Source of the DNA: Acanthamoeba sp. SK_2022b
Taxonomy: Eukaryota; Discosea; Longamoebia; Acanthamoebidae
Direction of reading: 5' to 3'
Assembly: GCA_027943245.1 (NCBI GenBank)
Contig: JANDJZ010000059.1
Span: forward strand, 1 to 64,000
Length of the DNA: 64,000 nt
Shown here: positions 24,195-34,410 of the stretch, piece after piece
Layout of the letters: every line of letters starts with the position of its first letter
Position numbering within the stretch: the stretch's first letter is position 1
Position numbers and translations under genes: made by a program
The notes under the pieces: model-generated
What the model was told of the DNA's origin: nothing
Databases searched by the model: none
The model's input: the letters and a program-made list of their open reading frames with translations, nothing else

Positions 24195-24265
<71 letters not shown>

Positions 24266-24947
24266 ATGCTAACGCCGCGGTTTGTGTTCAGGTGTATTGG
24301 ATCTCGCAGAACAGATCATATTGCGAGGACGTCCACGACATCTTCCCGTTTGAGTGCATCTGCGCTTTCGATTCCGATCAACAGAAGCGGACCTACATCG
24401 ATTCTGTACGTCACACATCCTCAGTTCATTAGAGCAGCGTGGCGTGACTAGCAACGACCTCGCGATATGGCCTATTATTAAAAACCCTCAACAGATTCTT
24501 GTTGAGTTCAATAAGCGCATCTACAAGATTGCGGCGGATTGGAAGGCCAGGAAGACATCGTCCTTTGCCGTTCAGATCCAACCGTTCACTGCCAATCGTG
24601 CGCACCTCTTTCGGTGATGCTTTGTGGCAGTTGAACAATGAGGTGGAGCTCATTTGATTTTTTGGCCTGACAGTGGTCATTCCCGACACGAGCTATCTAT
24701 CCACGCTCGACTGCTTCCATCCGTCTCTGCTTGCCCACCAAAAGTTCGCCGTCTCGATCTGGAACAGGTGCGGCCGCCTCCCTGCTACACCGTTACACAA
24801 CCACAGTACTCAGCGTCCTACTAGGCCTAACACACTGTCTTCCATTTCACCAGCCTCATTACGCCGTGGGACAAGAAGAAGCAGTTCTTCGATCCTCACG
24901 ACCCTCTCCTGTGCCCCGACGCCGACACGCGCCTGTACACAGACTGA
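22931..24947 (+). CDS. Phospholipase B / PLB1-like SGNH lipase
   Basis: Predicted secreted or lysosomal esterase hydrolysing phospholipid acyl chains. The signal peptide is MKRVVCWVLLFAFVGSLAAV. SGNH-family blocks are in place: block I MAMGDSMTAGFAI (nucleophile Ser), FVGGDQGAVTLPNFF, block III NLIIGANDVCGLC, and block V LSTLDCFHPSLLAH (catalytic Asp and His). Exons 23239-23339, 23431-23545, 23628-23704, 23788-23866, 23950-24024, 24094-24177, 24292-24405, 24495-24597, 24674-24767 and 24854-24947 all join in frame. Exon 1 starts at 22931, but its 3' splice partner near 23045 could not be matched in phase and is uncertain. The order of blocks and the CxxC-containing GANDVCGLC segment favour the PLB1 branch over bacterial GDSL lipases. 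Confidence 0.87.
24196..24265. repeat. (CA)n microsatellite in intron
   Basis: Pure CA run of about 68 bp in the intron between exons ending 24177 and starting 24292 of the phospholipase B gene. Confidence 0.95.
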
Positions 24948-24975
24948 GCGAGAGTGGTTGCCCCAGCATTGCTGT

Positions 24976-25004
24976 TGCAGCCCGCCAAAAAAAAAGGCGG
25001 GAAA
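24976..25004. promoter_or_regulatory. Inverted pair of E2F-like sites
   Basis: GCCCGCCAAA and GGCGGGAAAA face each other across a run of nine A bases, about 100 bp upstream of the SAP-like protein start. Each half matches the E2F/DP consensus TTTSGCGS and its complement. The two halves could also form a CCCGCC/GGCGGG hairpin. Confidence 0.5.
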
Positions 25005-25100
25005 AACCGCAACGGCAACGCAGGCAAAAACCAAAAGTGTTCGGTTTCGATTTGTAACGCTCCCCAAGTTCATCCAACTTAATCGCAACCGAGTCCCAGC

Positions 25101-25679
25101 ATGTCATCCACACGCAGAGTAGCGAAACGCAGCGCCCTGAAATCGAGCGCCAACAAGGAGAATGTTGCCACCAGCGACAATAGACCGGCAGATGCGAAGC
25201 GAAGAGTAAATTTGAAGGAGGAGGCGGAGGAAGAGGAGATGAAGCAGGTGGCGACTAAGGCAAAGGCGAAGAAGAGGGTGGGCTTCGTGTCTTCTCAACC
25301 CACAGAAGTGCTCACGTTTGAGAAGGACGAGGCGCCCGAGATCAACCTGGCCAGCATCGTTAGCCGAAGCTCGTCGCGCACCGCCGCACGTGTGCCTGTC
25401 AGTCCCATTGCTGCAAAGGCGAGGAAGGGCGACGAGATGATTGTTGAAGAGATACTCGAGTGGGATGAAGACGACGAGGATGGCATGAGTTGTTTCTCCC
25501 TTCACGATCTTCAGGGCGAGGTTAAGATCACACGCGACACTGAACAGATGTCTCTGTCGGAGCTGCGACGGGAGCTGCAAGAACGACGCAAATCCACCGC
25601 TGGCACCAAGGCTGAGCTCATCCATAGGCTCAATCGAGCGCTCAAGAGAGCCAAGGACGTAGAAGTAATGGACGATTAA
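25101..25679 (+). CDS. SAP-like domain nuclear protein with a KEN box
   Basis: Single-exon gene for a 192-residue basic and acidic protein. The N-terminus is MSSTRRVAKRSALKSSANKE, and KEN at residues 20-22 is a candidate APC/C degron. A Lys/Glu-rich segment, Ser/Arg-rich segment and acidic patch (EILEWDEDDEDG) follow. The C-terminus, MSLSELRRELQERRKSTAG then TKAELIHRLNRAL, matches the helix-loop-helix pattern of SAP domains, which bind AT-rich chromatin DNA. The ATG at 25101 follows an inverted pair of E2F-like sites. E2F-type control plus a KEN box suggests a cell-cycle chromosome protein, but no named family is recognised. Confidence 0.72.
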   Translation: MSSTRRVAKRSALKSSANKENVATSDNRPADAKRRVNLKEEAEEEEMKQVATKAKAKKRVGFVSSQPTEVLTFEKDEAPEINLASIVSRSSSRTAARVPVSPIAAKARKGDEMIVEEILEWDEDDEDGMSCFSLHDLQGEVKITRDTEQMSLSELRRELQERRKSTAGTKAELIHRLNRALKRAKDVEVMDD

Positions 25680-25837
25680 ATTAATCCATTTCTTCTCATT
25701 TTGTACAAAAAGACGACAAGAGAATTGATTTCACTTTTACATAATGCCCTTCCAGATAATCACACCTACCACGAGTATCCTCGACTCAATTCAAAAATGC
25801 AAGTGCAGCCGGCTTGAGAATGCTGGCGCCGCAGTAC

Positions 25838-26619
25838 TCACTCTCTCGGGGTATCTGTGGTCGCGTCTTCTCCTGCTCCGCCAGCACCAGAGGGCTTCTC
25901 CTCTCCAGCTCGCTGCTCCTCTATGTCTCCCTCCTTCGTCGCCGTCCTCTTCTGTCGGTTGGGCGAGGGGTCGCCGTTGTAGTAGTAGGCCGGGATGAGC
26001 CGTCGTCCGTCAGGCCCTCTCCTCTGCTCCTGTCGTCCCGCCCTCTCCGCTCCCCCAGCCCCCTCCTTGTTCTCTCCTCCTCCTGCCTTCTCCACTTCCC
26101 CCTTTTCCCTCTCGCGAAGCCGCCGCGCCTTGCGCTCGGCCTTCCTCGCCTCGCGCGCCTCCCACGCCTCGGACGCCGGCGCGTCGTTGACGTCGTAGTA
26201 GTGCAGGGGCACCTTGGTCACGTAGTGTGGCTTCTTCCCGGCCGCCTTGTTGTGTTCCTTCATCAGGTCATCGTTGATGGACACGAATATCTTGTCCGAC
26301 CTGCCATCAACCACGATCACACATCAGGTCTCAACTCCGATATGGGCGTATGGGCGTGTGTGCATGTGTACTTGTCGGAGCTGAGGTAGGGCTGGAGGAG
26401 CCTGCTGGCGTAGGCGATGAAGGCCGGGAGCACGAGCACGGGCGCAAGCAGGAGCTCCCAACTCGACACGATGGCCGAGAGGATGGAGTGGGTGAAGCGC
26501 TGCCGGATCTTGAGGTTGGTCATGCCGTACACGAGACAGTCGAGCATGCCCTACAACACAACACAACACACAACACACAACACACCTGGACATAAGCACA
26601 CACAATACACACGCACGCA

Positions 26620-26678
<59 letters not shown>

Positions 26679-27853
26679 CCAAGACGCAAGAAGGGAGGGG
26701 GGCTGTGCCTGCAGATTCCTGCATAGGGTGTAGCCAAAGGTGAAGGCGTAGACGTTGCAGTTGTCGTTGAAAAAGAGGATGAAGTAGGTGATGACGTCAA
26801 AGAACCAACAGACGAAGAACACGAGGATGTAGAACGAGAATCGAATCACGACGTGTCGGAACTGCACCCGCTTGCTGTCATCCTTCGACACCAGGAGAGC
26901 GGCCTCCGCATCGTCCCCGTTCTGTCTCACTGTGCGTTGTACGTGCGTGCGTGCGTGGGGCAAAGTGAGCATAGAAGTAAAAGAGCATGGGCGTGGTGAG
27001 GGTGAGAACTACCGGGGTCGGGAGCAAGGTTCTGCAGGGTGTATCTACCTGAGTTCGCTCGCGGGGAGCGACACACCTTGTAGAAGATGCCCGTGTAGCA
27101 CAGGATCATCCAAACGAAGGAGATAATAATGGGAATGAACCACAGGATGATGTGCCACGGCTCCGAGGGATAACACAGGCCCGTGTTTGGCGATCTGCCC
27201 TCACCACCACCGCGCAACACCGCATGCGACGTAGAGATCGGTCGTAAGAACTCGATATTGCTGCTAACGAAACATGTCATGAAGAAGAGAACGGAGGTTC
27301 CTACTTGTAGACAAAGCCGCCGGCGACCATGACCACGACGCCCGCCGCAGGCACGCCCCAGCTGGCGATGTGAAACATCACCCACATGGGCCAGCTCACC
27401 CACGCTACACGCGAGTAGCCCACAAAAGCGCAGGCAAAACCTCGTAAGAGCGGGCCACGCGCGTAGCAGAAGGCGTGGCGTCGTACTGGTGTTGCGGCTG
27501 ACCATGAAGCGGTAGAGGAAGTAGGCGATGACGGAAGTGTAGCACCAGGTGCTGCCGGCGGCGATCTGGAACCAGGCGCGCATGACGACGCACACCTCCC
27601 AAGAGAAGAGGTCCGGGTAGTGCAGGAGCATGATCGATTTGATTATGTTGTTGACGGCGGTCAGGTAGTCGCCGAACGCGAGCCAGGCTACGAGCTTGGT
27701 GAGGGGGTTGCGGTTCTTGTCGTAGAGGAAGAAGTTTTCAAGCATGAATGAGGAGCCAATCACCGACAAGAGTGATGCAACCAACGTGCACACCGTCAGA
27801 GCATGGATCTCATCGTCTGAAAACTGCTCGCGGCAGAACTGCTCTTCTCCCAT
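25838..27853 (-). CDS. cAMP-receptor-like (class E) GPCR
   Basis: Seven-helix receptor of the cAR/Crl type known from Dictyostelium and other amoebozoans. The N-terminus MGEEQFCREQFSDDEIHALT precedes helix 1 (VCTLVASLLSVIGSSFML). Helix 2 has NPLTKLVAWLAFGDYLTAV, helix 3 has CVVMRAWFQIAAGSTWCYTS, helix 4 begins TWVSWPMWVMFHIASWGVPA, helix 5 has WHIILWFIPIIISFVWMILC, and helix 6 has FSFYILVFFVCWFFDVITYF. Helix 7 has CRNLQGMLDCLVYGMTN. After it comes a further hydrophobic stretch (WELLLAPVLVLPAFIAYASR) and a cytoplasmic tail with a long charged Arg/Glu/Lys-rich segment ending TTDTPRE. One intron seems to use a GC donor (CAG then GCACAG). The ligand is unknown. Confidence 0.85.
26556..26681. repeat. 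(CAACA)n/(CGCA)n/(CA)n compound microsatellite in intron
   Basis: AACAC units, then ACGC tetramers, then pure CA, within the GPCR intron before the LDCLVYG exon. Confidence 0.92.
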
Positions 27854-27908
27854 CCTTGTCTCTTTCGCGCAATCTTCCGATCGTTGATCCGATGTGGAAA
27901 TTAAGCAA

Positions 27909-28163
27909 ATGAAAAGGCGAAGAGATCGAAGGAAGAAGATTGCAGAACAGATGGAGAGATTCTATTCGATTTCACTCTCGGCAGATGGATGCATTAACCC
28001 TTCCGCAATGCGCCAGGCCGCTGCCGAAGAATACAACGAAAATCCCGACAAGAAAAAGTATTTCCCACATTTTCTTGTAGTCATGGCGGTTTGCGTCTGG
28101 AATACGTCGACCAGGCGCGCCGTACCGCGGTACCAAGCGCGGCTCACTCGAGAGTGCGGCTAA
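27909..28163 (+). CDS. Possible small hypothetical protein
   Basis: An open frame from the ATG at 27909 gives 84 residues, beginning MKRRRDRRKKIAEQMERFYS. It is strongly basic at the N-terminus with a short hydrophobic stretch (FLVVMAVCVW). It starts 56 bp from the divergent GPCR start and would need its promoter inside that gene. No similarity is recognised; it may be chance or the first exon of a longer gene. Confidence 0.25.
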   Translation: MKRRRDRRKKIAEQMERFYSISLSADGCINPSAMRQAAAEEYNENPDKKKYFPHFLVVMAVCVWNTSTRRAVPRYQARLTRECG

Positions 28164-29009
28164 GACGAGCCAGAACGGGCTACGAGCGCCCGATAAACGA
28201 AGGAGCGAAGAAAAGAAGGAGGCACGGCGAGGATTCCGCGGGGGAGCATGTTACGCGCAGTCGACAATTGGTTGGCGCCGCAACAACGCCTACCGGCAAA
28301 CCCGCGTAAGCGCAGCTTTGGGCAAGACCTACAGCGCGAGTTGACGGTCACGTGACCTGTCAACAACTTTGTCGCCCTTGAATTCCCCTTTCACGTTGCA
28401 GATGCTAACGTGTGAAGCCTTCGTTTATCTGCAGCTCAGATGTCCGATCCAACCACAGGCTCTGATACAGCCCAGATGACGCAGCGAAGGTGAGCTGAGG
28501 GCACGTTACCGTTTGGATTGTCAGGAAAGGACTCGGAAGAGGCGGAAGAGTCAGGGGGAGCAGACGGAGCGGACGTAGACATCAGCTGTGCTGTCGTGCA
28601 CATGTGAATCCTCAAGCCTGGTAACGTCCAGCTTTGCCTCCTACTTCAGCCCACGCACCTGCCAGCAGTGGTGTCTGGGCGCGCGTGCGCCAGAGTGTGA
28701 TAGGAGTCTATACGGAGAAGAAAACCACAGAGCGCCAGCGAGGGAGCTGGTAAGGATCCACTGAAGCAACCCCATTTCTTCCAACTTCCATCATCCTGCC
28801 CACCATCCTACCACTACACACTGCTACCCTGCCTTGGGATCCCACTCCGACCAAGCCTCTAATACTTCAACAACGAGACTTATCCCTTCCAAGGAGAGCC
28901 CGAGCAACACCACAACCGAAAGCGTAAACGAGGAAAGAAACAGAGCTCGGCCAACAAAAAGAACGGCTGCGTCCCAGGAGACCTCCGCTGGCCTTGGGCC
29001 ACCACCACC
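28164..29009. other. Unresolved region upstream of the Ser/Pro-rich gene
   Basis: Contains a possible exon from the ATG at 28248 (MLRAVDNWLAPQQRLPANPR) with a potential donor near 28345, and another ATG at 28442 followed closely by a GTGAGC donor. These could be 5' exons of the gene at 29010 or a separate small gene. A GGTCACGTGACC palindrome lies at 28346-28357. Frame with the 29010 ATG stays open upstream for about 120 bases. Confidence 0.35.
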
Positions 29010-30476
29010 ATGAAAAGAGAACCTTCCTCCTCATCCATCTACTTCCTCCTCAACCAGGAGGAGGGAGGTGAAGACAGAGAGAAGCAAGAGGAGCCGGATC
29101 CCCAACAGCATGGACACGAGCGACCATCCGACCACACCAGGATCGACCGCGACACGTCATACGAGGGCCACTCCGCCTCGGCTACCATCTTCAAGGGAGA
29201 GGAAGCAGAGCAGGATGACTCTCTCACTCGGCAACAGCTGCAGCAGCAGCACCTGCGGGGCGGCCATGGCAAAGGCACGCTGGCCTTCATCACGCATCCA
29301 CCTTCACCTCCGCCTCGGGCGGAGTGGACGAGCGAAAGATTTCGTGAGCCCACCAGCGACGGATGGATCCACTCGGCGCCCTGGTCTGACCAGCTCCTAG
29401 CTCACCTTCGCCACGAGCGACCATCTCCGTCCCCTTCCTCCTCAACTTTCTTTTCCACGAGTCTTTCTTCGTCTTCTCCCGCAACTTCCAAGTCATCCGC
29501 AGACCAGCGCCAACACGACCTCCCTCACCACCAGCACCTGATACGGCGACGCACCTCCTGGCCAAATCCAGGCACCAGCAGCAGCAGCGGGAGCACCACC
29601 ACAAGTGGCAGCGGCGGGCAAACGGACGAGCTGACCGCCATCTCGAATTCCTTCCTGACCTCGCCCCATGTGCGCCCGCGGCACGTGGCGGGCTCCGCCG
29701 GCGCAAATCGAAGAAGCGGAGGTGAAGCGGCCGCGTCGCCAAGCGCGCGAGTGCCGTCCCCTCCCTCGCCGCGGGCAATGTCCGCTTACTCGTCTTCGTC
29801 TTCTTTCTCTTCTTCGTACGGTTCCTTCTCCGCGCCGCCCTCGCCGCTCTCCGCGGTGGGAGCTCCACCTTCTCCCTTTTCCTCGCCTTCACCAACGGCC
29901 CGGTTGCCGTCGCCCCCGATGCCGTCATGGCCGCCTACCCAGGGCCAACAGCTGCCGGACTCGTCGGCGGAGGCAGGCTTACCCGCCGGAGACATGTCCT
30001 ATGACAAGTGCCTCCAGCTCTGGACAAAACAGACCGAGCAGCGACGTAGTCATCAGCGCGTGAAAAGGTGGCAAGAGTTCTTGCAGCGCACGAAATCGGG
30101 AGACGGAGAGGGCAGCACCGAGGGTGGAGCGGAGAGGCCGATCCAGCAGTGGATCAGGTCTAGGGCCAAACGCAAACCTTCGCCGACGACCGTGCCAAAT
30201 AGAAACAAGAGCGAAAGCGACGGGACTGGAAAAACGAATGCGACGAAAGAACGAAAGCGAAGAGGTAAGGACGGGGAGGAACGCAAGGGCCACGAAGGAG
30301 GACGCCAACAAGCCCCGAAGAACAACCCACCCGAAGAGCCGAAGAGGCAGGAGGAGGAACAACGACGAACGTGGGACTTCCACATACTACGTGCCGACGA
30401 TATCCGCGGCCAGGAGGAAGATGGGTGGGAAGACCGCCCCGCAGGGGGAGCCAAGAGAGCTGGAAGCAAGGAGTAA
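29010..30476 (+). CDS. Unrecognised Ser/Pro-rich protein with N-terminal SSIYFLLN motif
   Basis: Single 488-codon frame with an ATG in a good context (CACCACCATGA). The protein is mostly low complexity: MKREPSSSSIYFLLNQEEGG at the start, Gln/His runs, Ser/Pro runs in the middle, and Lys/Arg/Glu-rich sequence in the last third. A short ordered-looking segment reads YDKCLQLWTKQTEQRRSHQR, then VKRWQEFLQRTKSG. No catalytic or binding domain is recognised. Composition suggests a nuclear, largely disordered regulator. The N-terminal motif resembles that of the gene at 1-680. Upstream exons may exist. Confidence 0.6.
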   Translation: MKREPSSSSIYFLLNQEEGGEDREKQEEPDPQQHGHERPSDHTRIDRDTSYEGHSASATIFKGEEAEQDDSLTRQQLQQQHLRGGHGKGTLAFITHPPSPPPRAEWTSERFREPTSDGWIHSAPWSDQLLAHLRHERPSPSPSSSTFFSTSLSSSSPATSKSSADQRQHDLPHHQHLIRRRTSWPNPGTSSSSGSTTTSGSGGQTDELTAISNSFLTSPHVRPRHVAGSAGANRRSGGEAAASPSARVPSPPSPRAMSAYSSSSSFSSSYGSFSAPPSPLSAVGAPPSPFSSPSPTARLPSPPMPSWPPTQGQQLPDSSAEAGLPAGDMSYDKCLQLWTKQTEQRRSHQRVKRWQEFLQRTKSGDGEGSTEGGAERPIQQWIRSRAKRKPSPTTVPNRNKSESDGTGKTNATKERKRRGKDGEERKGHEGGRQQAPKNNPPEEPKRQEEEQRRTWDFHILRADDIRGQEEDGWEDRPAGGAKRAGSKE

Positions 30477-30917
30477 CCAGCTCACCGATATGGTTACACC
30501 CCAAGCTCGAAAAGCATGAGATCCAATGTTACCTAGCTCTTGTCGTGTTCTCTCATCTCCTCGGTCAAACATTGAAACGAAGCTTTCTTGGACCTTTGAT
30601 CTGGCCCTGAGCCACTCTGCGGATCTCAGCTCCTCCGAGCTGCCTGTGCCCCGATCTGAACCATTCCTTGCATAGCGCTTTAAAATGCTTCGAATTTTTA
30701 TTTGAAATGTCTCCAGGCAAACAAAAAACAAGATTAAAATACACATTAATACAGCACGAGCGCACCAACTCGCAGGCTGGGGTGGAGCCGTGGCAGTGTG
30801 CCTACTCGTGCCCTTAATGGCCACGACTATTTACGATGACGAAGTGTTTGCTTCAATCAATTATGCATATGAGGAGGTGCCCTCAACTTCTGCCAATCTA
30901 GATCTCGGTCCTTCTCG
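30477..30917. other. Intergenic region
   Basis: Between the Ser/Pro-rich gene and the SLC52-like gene, both plus strand. The left half is probably 3' untranslated. The first exon or promoter of the transporter may lie in the right part. No further gene is supported. Confidence 0.35.
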
Positions 30918-33138
30918 ATGGTGCCAATCCCTCTCTTTGCCTTGATGTCCACGTATTCACCCTCTGCCTCATCTTTATCTGCCAAGGTATCGATTTTTTG
31001 GTTATCTTTTATTTTTCACGATGGGCATCTCGCCGCAACTTCTTCAGAATGGGCTCTTCATGGAGGTTCCACCCTCCCTCCTTCAAGATCTCGAGTGTTC
31101 ACTTCAGCTGACTCACTCCACGCACGCTGCATACAGACTTCCGTGTTCCGTAACGAGCTGCCCGAGGGCTCGGCAATCAGCGCGGCCATCGTCACCTCGT
31201 TCATGGCGGCCAACGTCTTCGTCTTGCTCTACCTCATCGCCCACTCGATACGACCCATCAGCGACAGGATCCTGGTGTGGGTCATCTTCCTGCTGTGCGC
31301 CCTGGTCGGTCTCCTAGTCGCATTCCTCTGGGACCAGACCTTCACAATCGCCGGCAAGCAGTGGAGGTTCGTATCGACTTCTTTCATCTCCTTCGCTTCA
31401 CCTGATGTTTGAGCCTTTTTCAACGCGTGCACTCCATTGTTGTGAATGCAGTTACGCCCTCCTGTTCCTCTCCTTTATGTCCGGACTCGCGGGGAACACA
31501 TCCACGCTCGTCTTCTTTGCCTTCGCCTCCAACTACCTCCCCATCCTCACCTCTGCTCTGTCTGCCGGCTACGGTGCGTGCCTCGCACGCATACCGTCCT
31601 TCCCCGAAGACAAAAAGCCACAACTCACCCGGGTGACGATCCAGGCGCCAGCAGCGGATTGGCAGCTGCTGTCACGCTCCTCGAGCATGTCATCGATGGG
31701 TTCAACATTATGGCCTACTTCCTCATTCTAGAGGTATTACAAACATCTCACAATTTTTATCCCTTTTTATTTTCCATTTTTTTTTTCAAAAAAATAAGAA
31801 AAAATCAGGCTCTAATGTCCTCGGGCAGGCGGGCATTGTGGCCGGGCTAGGGGCCTATCTATTGGTGATCAACTCCAAACTGGGGAAATCGCTTAAGACT
31901 TCCCACTATGATGTACGAGTGCCCACGCTTGCCCTGCGCTTGGCTTGGGGGGGGGGTAGAGTGGATCCTGGGCTGACGAGCGATGGCATGATGGCGTTGA
32001 TGGCTTGGCCGTGGCAAAGAGCGAAACGGAGGATGAAGGGGCTTACTACTCGGTGTCGAATGCGCGAGACTACTCGGGGGTGGTGCTCGAGGAAGGCGAT
32101 TCCATTCTCGACCCCAACCCCAGCCCTAGCCCTAGCCCCGCCGTCCCCGACAAAGCCAACGCCGCGCAAGTCACCAACATCCAACTGTTGCGGCAATCGG
32201 CATTCCCTCTCTTCAGTACTATACTCCTCCTCTCCCCTCCCCACTACCCACATGCACTCAGCGCGTGTGCACGTGTTGTGTGTTATCACTGACATACGCA
32301 CACACGCTGATAAAACGACAACGAAGACATGATGTGGATTTCTGCGATCACGTTCTTCATGCCCGGGCTCATCCCCTACATCACCAAAGACAAGTTCAAG
32401 GTGCCGACGCGTCGCCGCAGCATCTCGAGGCGGGAGGAGATGGGAGGGAGTTGCACTAACCGTGTGGTTGTTGGTCCGGGGGGGGGGCACAGACGACGTT
32501 CCTGAATGGCATCTTCCTCATCGCCCCACCGCTCGGGGCGTCCATCTCCGGTTTCTTGCCGTTCTACAAAGTGTCCATCACCAACTCAGTGCTGGTTGCG
32601 TTTCTCTCACGCTTCTCGACCTTGGCATACTTGTCGAGAGAGCTGCTCTCACCGTGCTCTCTCTCTCTCTCATCCCCCCCCCCTCCTTCTCCCCCTTCTC
32701 CTTTACGCTGCAGACCGCCGTCTTCATCTATATCCTGCTACCCTGCTTGGCCGCGCTGAGCGACGTGGTGCCGACCGACATCTGGGCCCTCTACGTCTGT
32801 AAGTCTCTTTCGGAGGCCCCCGTTGTGGTTTGCGCGGCCTGTGCTGACTCCTCTCGTGTCTACGCAACATACGCTGCAGTAATGTCGCTCTTTGCGCTGC
32901 TGAGCGGCTACAACACGACGATGGTGTACCTGCTGGCACGAGAAAAGGTCGAGCCCCAGCACATTGAGAAGGTGTCGCGGTGGATTGCAATGGCCAACCA
33001 GGTACCGCCCACCCGCACTCTCCCTTTGCTACACGTCGTTTCGAACTCATGGACCACGCACAGTTGGGCGCAACGATCGGCACCGTGGCCACGGATGTGG
33101 TCATCGCCGTGCACGTACTCCAAGCCAACTCTCTATGA
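30918..33138 (+). CDS. SLC52-like riboflavin transporter
   Basis: Multi-exon membrane protein of the SLC52 (RFVT) fold. The block NGLFME, joined across an intron to TSVFRNELPEGSAI, lines up residue for residue with the animal NGIWVE and LPEG motif after helix 1. Other matches are LYLIAHSIRPISDRILVWVI, SYALLFLSFMSGLAGNTSTL, FASNYLPILTSALSAGYG and GLAAAVTLL in the N-half. The C-half contains FLNGIFLIAPPLGASISGFL, LLSGYNTTMVYLLAREKVEP and LGATIGTVATDVVI. About ten hydrophobic segments are visible. Helix 1 and the start codon are not settled; the ATG at 30918 is a placeholder. The stop is at 33136-33138. The likely role is uptake of riboflavin from food or medium. Confidence 0.75.
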
Positions 33139-33383
33139 CGACCCCCCCCACAAGAAAACATGAATCATACACTGTACATTCTTCTGAAAGGGGCCAGACA
33201 GGGGTGTTGTCCAACTCTGCTCCCGTTCTTGTACTCTCGCTCAGCTGGCCCACGTAGTGTTTCTTCGCGTTATTTCTTGTACGGACCATTTCTCTGGGAA
33301 CAGCAAAAGCAACCAAGCCCAGCAAGTAGAGTTTCTACCCAGTGGCCAGGCACGACTCAGCAAGTAGAACATAAGGAGGCAAG

Positions 33384-34329
33384 ATGAACAGCAACGATGC
33401 CAACAACACAAAGGTGCTTCTGGTGAAGCGCCCAGGCACGGGCATGCCCGATGCGTCCCTCTTCAAGATTGTGGAGGAGCCGATACCCGACCCTGCCTCA
33501 GGACAGGTGACCCTTGTTTCCCAATTCTTCCCTATTTACTTTTTTTAAATGAAAATTATTTATCTATTTATTGAAACCACTTTTTTGATTTCAAACGGTC
33601 AGTTTGTAGTGAAGAACGTCTACCTGTCACTCGACCCGGCCATGCGTGGTTGGATGAATGACGCCAAGTACGTGCCTCCGCGCATCACACTTACGGTGGA
33701 GGCCATCCATGGGAGTTGATACTCACAACCGGCTCCCGTACGTCATCACGCCAGATCCTACATCGCGCCGGTGAAGCTCGGTGACGTGATGCGCGGGTCG
33801 ACCGTGGGCCAGGCACGCCTATTTTCCTCTCCTCTCTTTTTTTGTAAAACGGCGGCTATTAGGCAGAGTGGCACGCGTGTGCCGGCCCGTCTCACCGATG
33901 CGTGTGGACGCTCGATAGGTCATCGCCTCCAAGAATCCCAAGTTCAAGGTGGGCGACCTCGTGTCCGGTGCGCGTTCTCTGCCAAGACCTTCTCCCCCCC
34001 ACATGGGCAGAGCTAACGTCGAACCACCCGCCCACACATATGCACGTGCATAGGAATGGGCGGCTGGCAAAAGTATTCGGTGACCGACGGCAAGCGCGGC
34101 GGGTGGGAGAAGCTGATCCCCGGCTTCCCGCCCACCATGTTCCTCGGCGTACGTTCCCGCCACGGCCAGCCTTGCTGCCCCTTTCCGTCTCAACTGACAC
34201 CCCGCGCGCAGGTGCTGGGCGGCACCGGCATCACCGCCTACTTTGGGCTGCTGCGCGTCGGTTTGCCCAAGGCCGGCGAGACTGTCCTCGTCTCGGGCGC
34301 TGCTGGCGGTACCTCCTATTTCGTACACG

Positions 34330-34410
<81 letters not shown>

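Noticed and set aside
24976..25004. GC hairpin with A tract as a bacterial-type terminator
   Set aside because: The genome is eukaryotic with spliced genes; an E2F-site pair explains it better.
29010..30476. Possible viral or mobile-element gene because of its long intronless frame
   Set aside because: Base composition matches neighbouring genes and no viral or transposon domain is visible.
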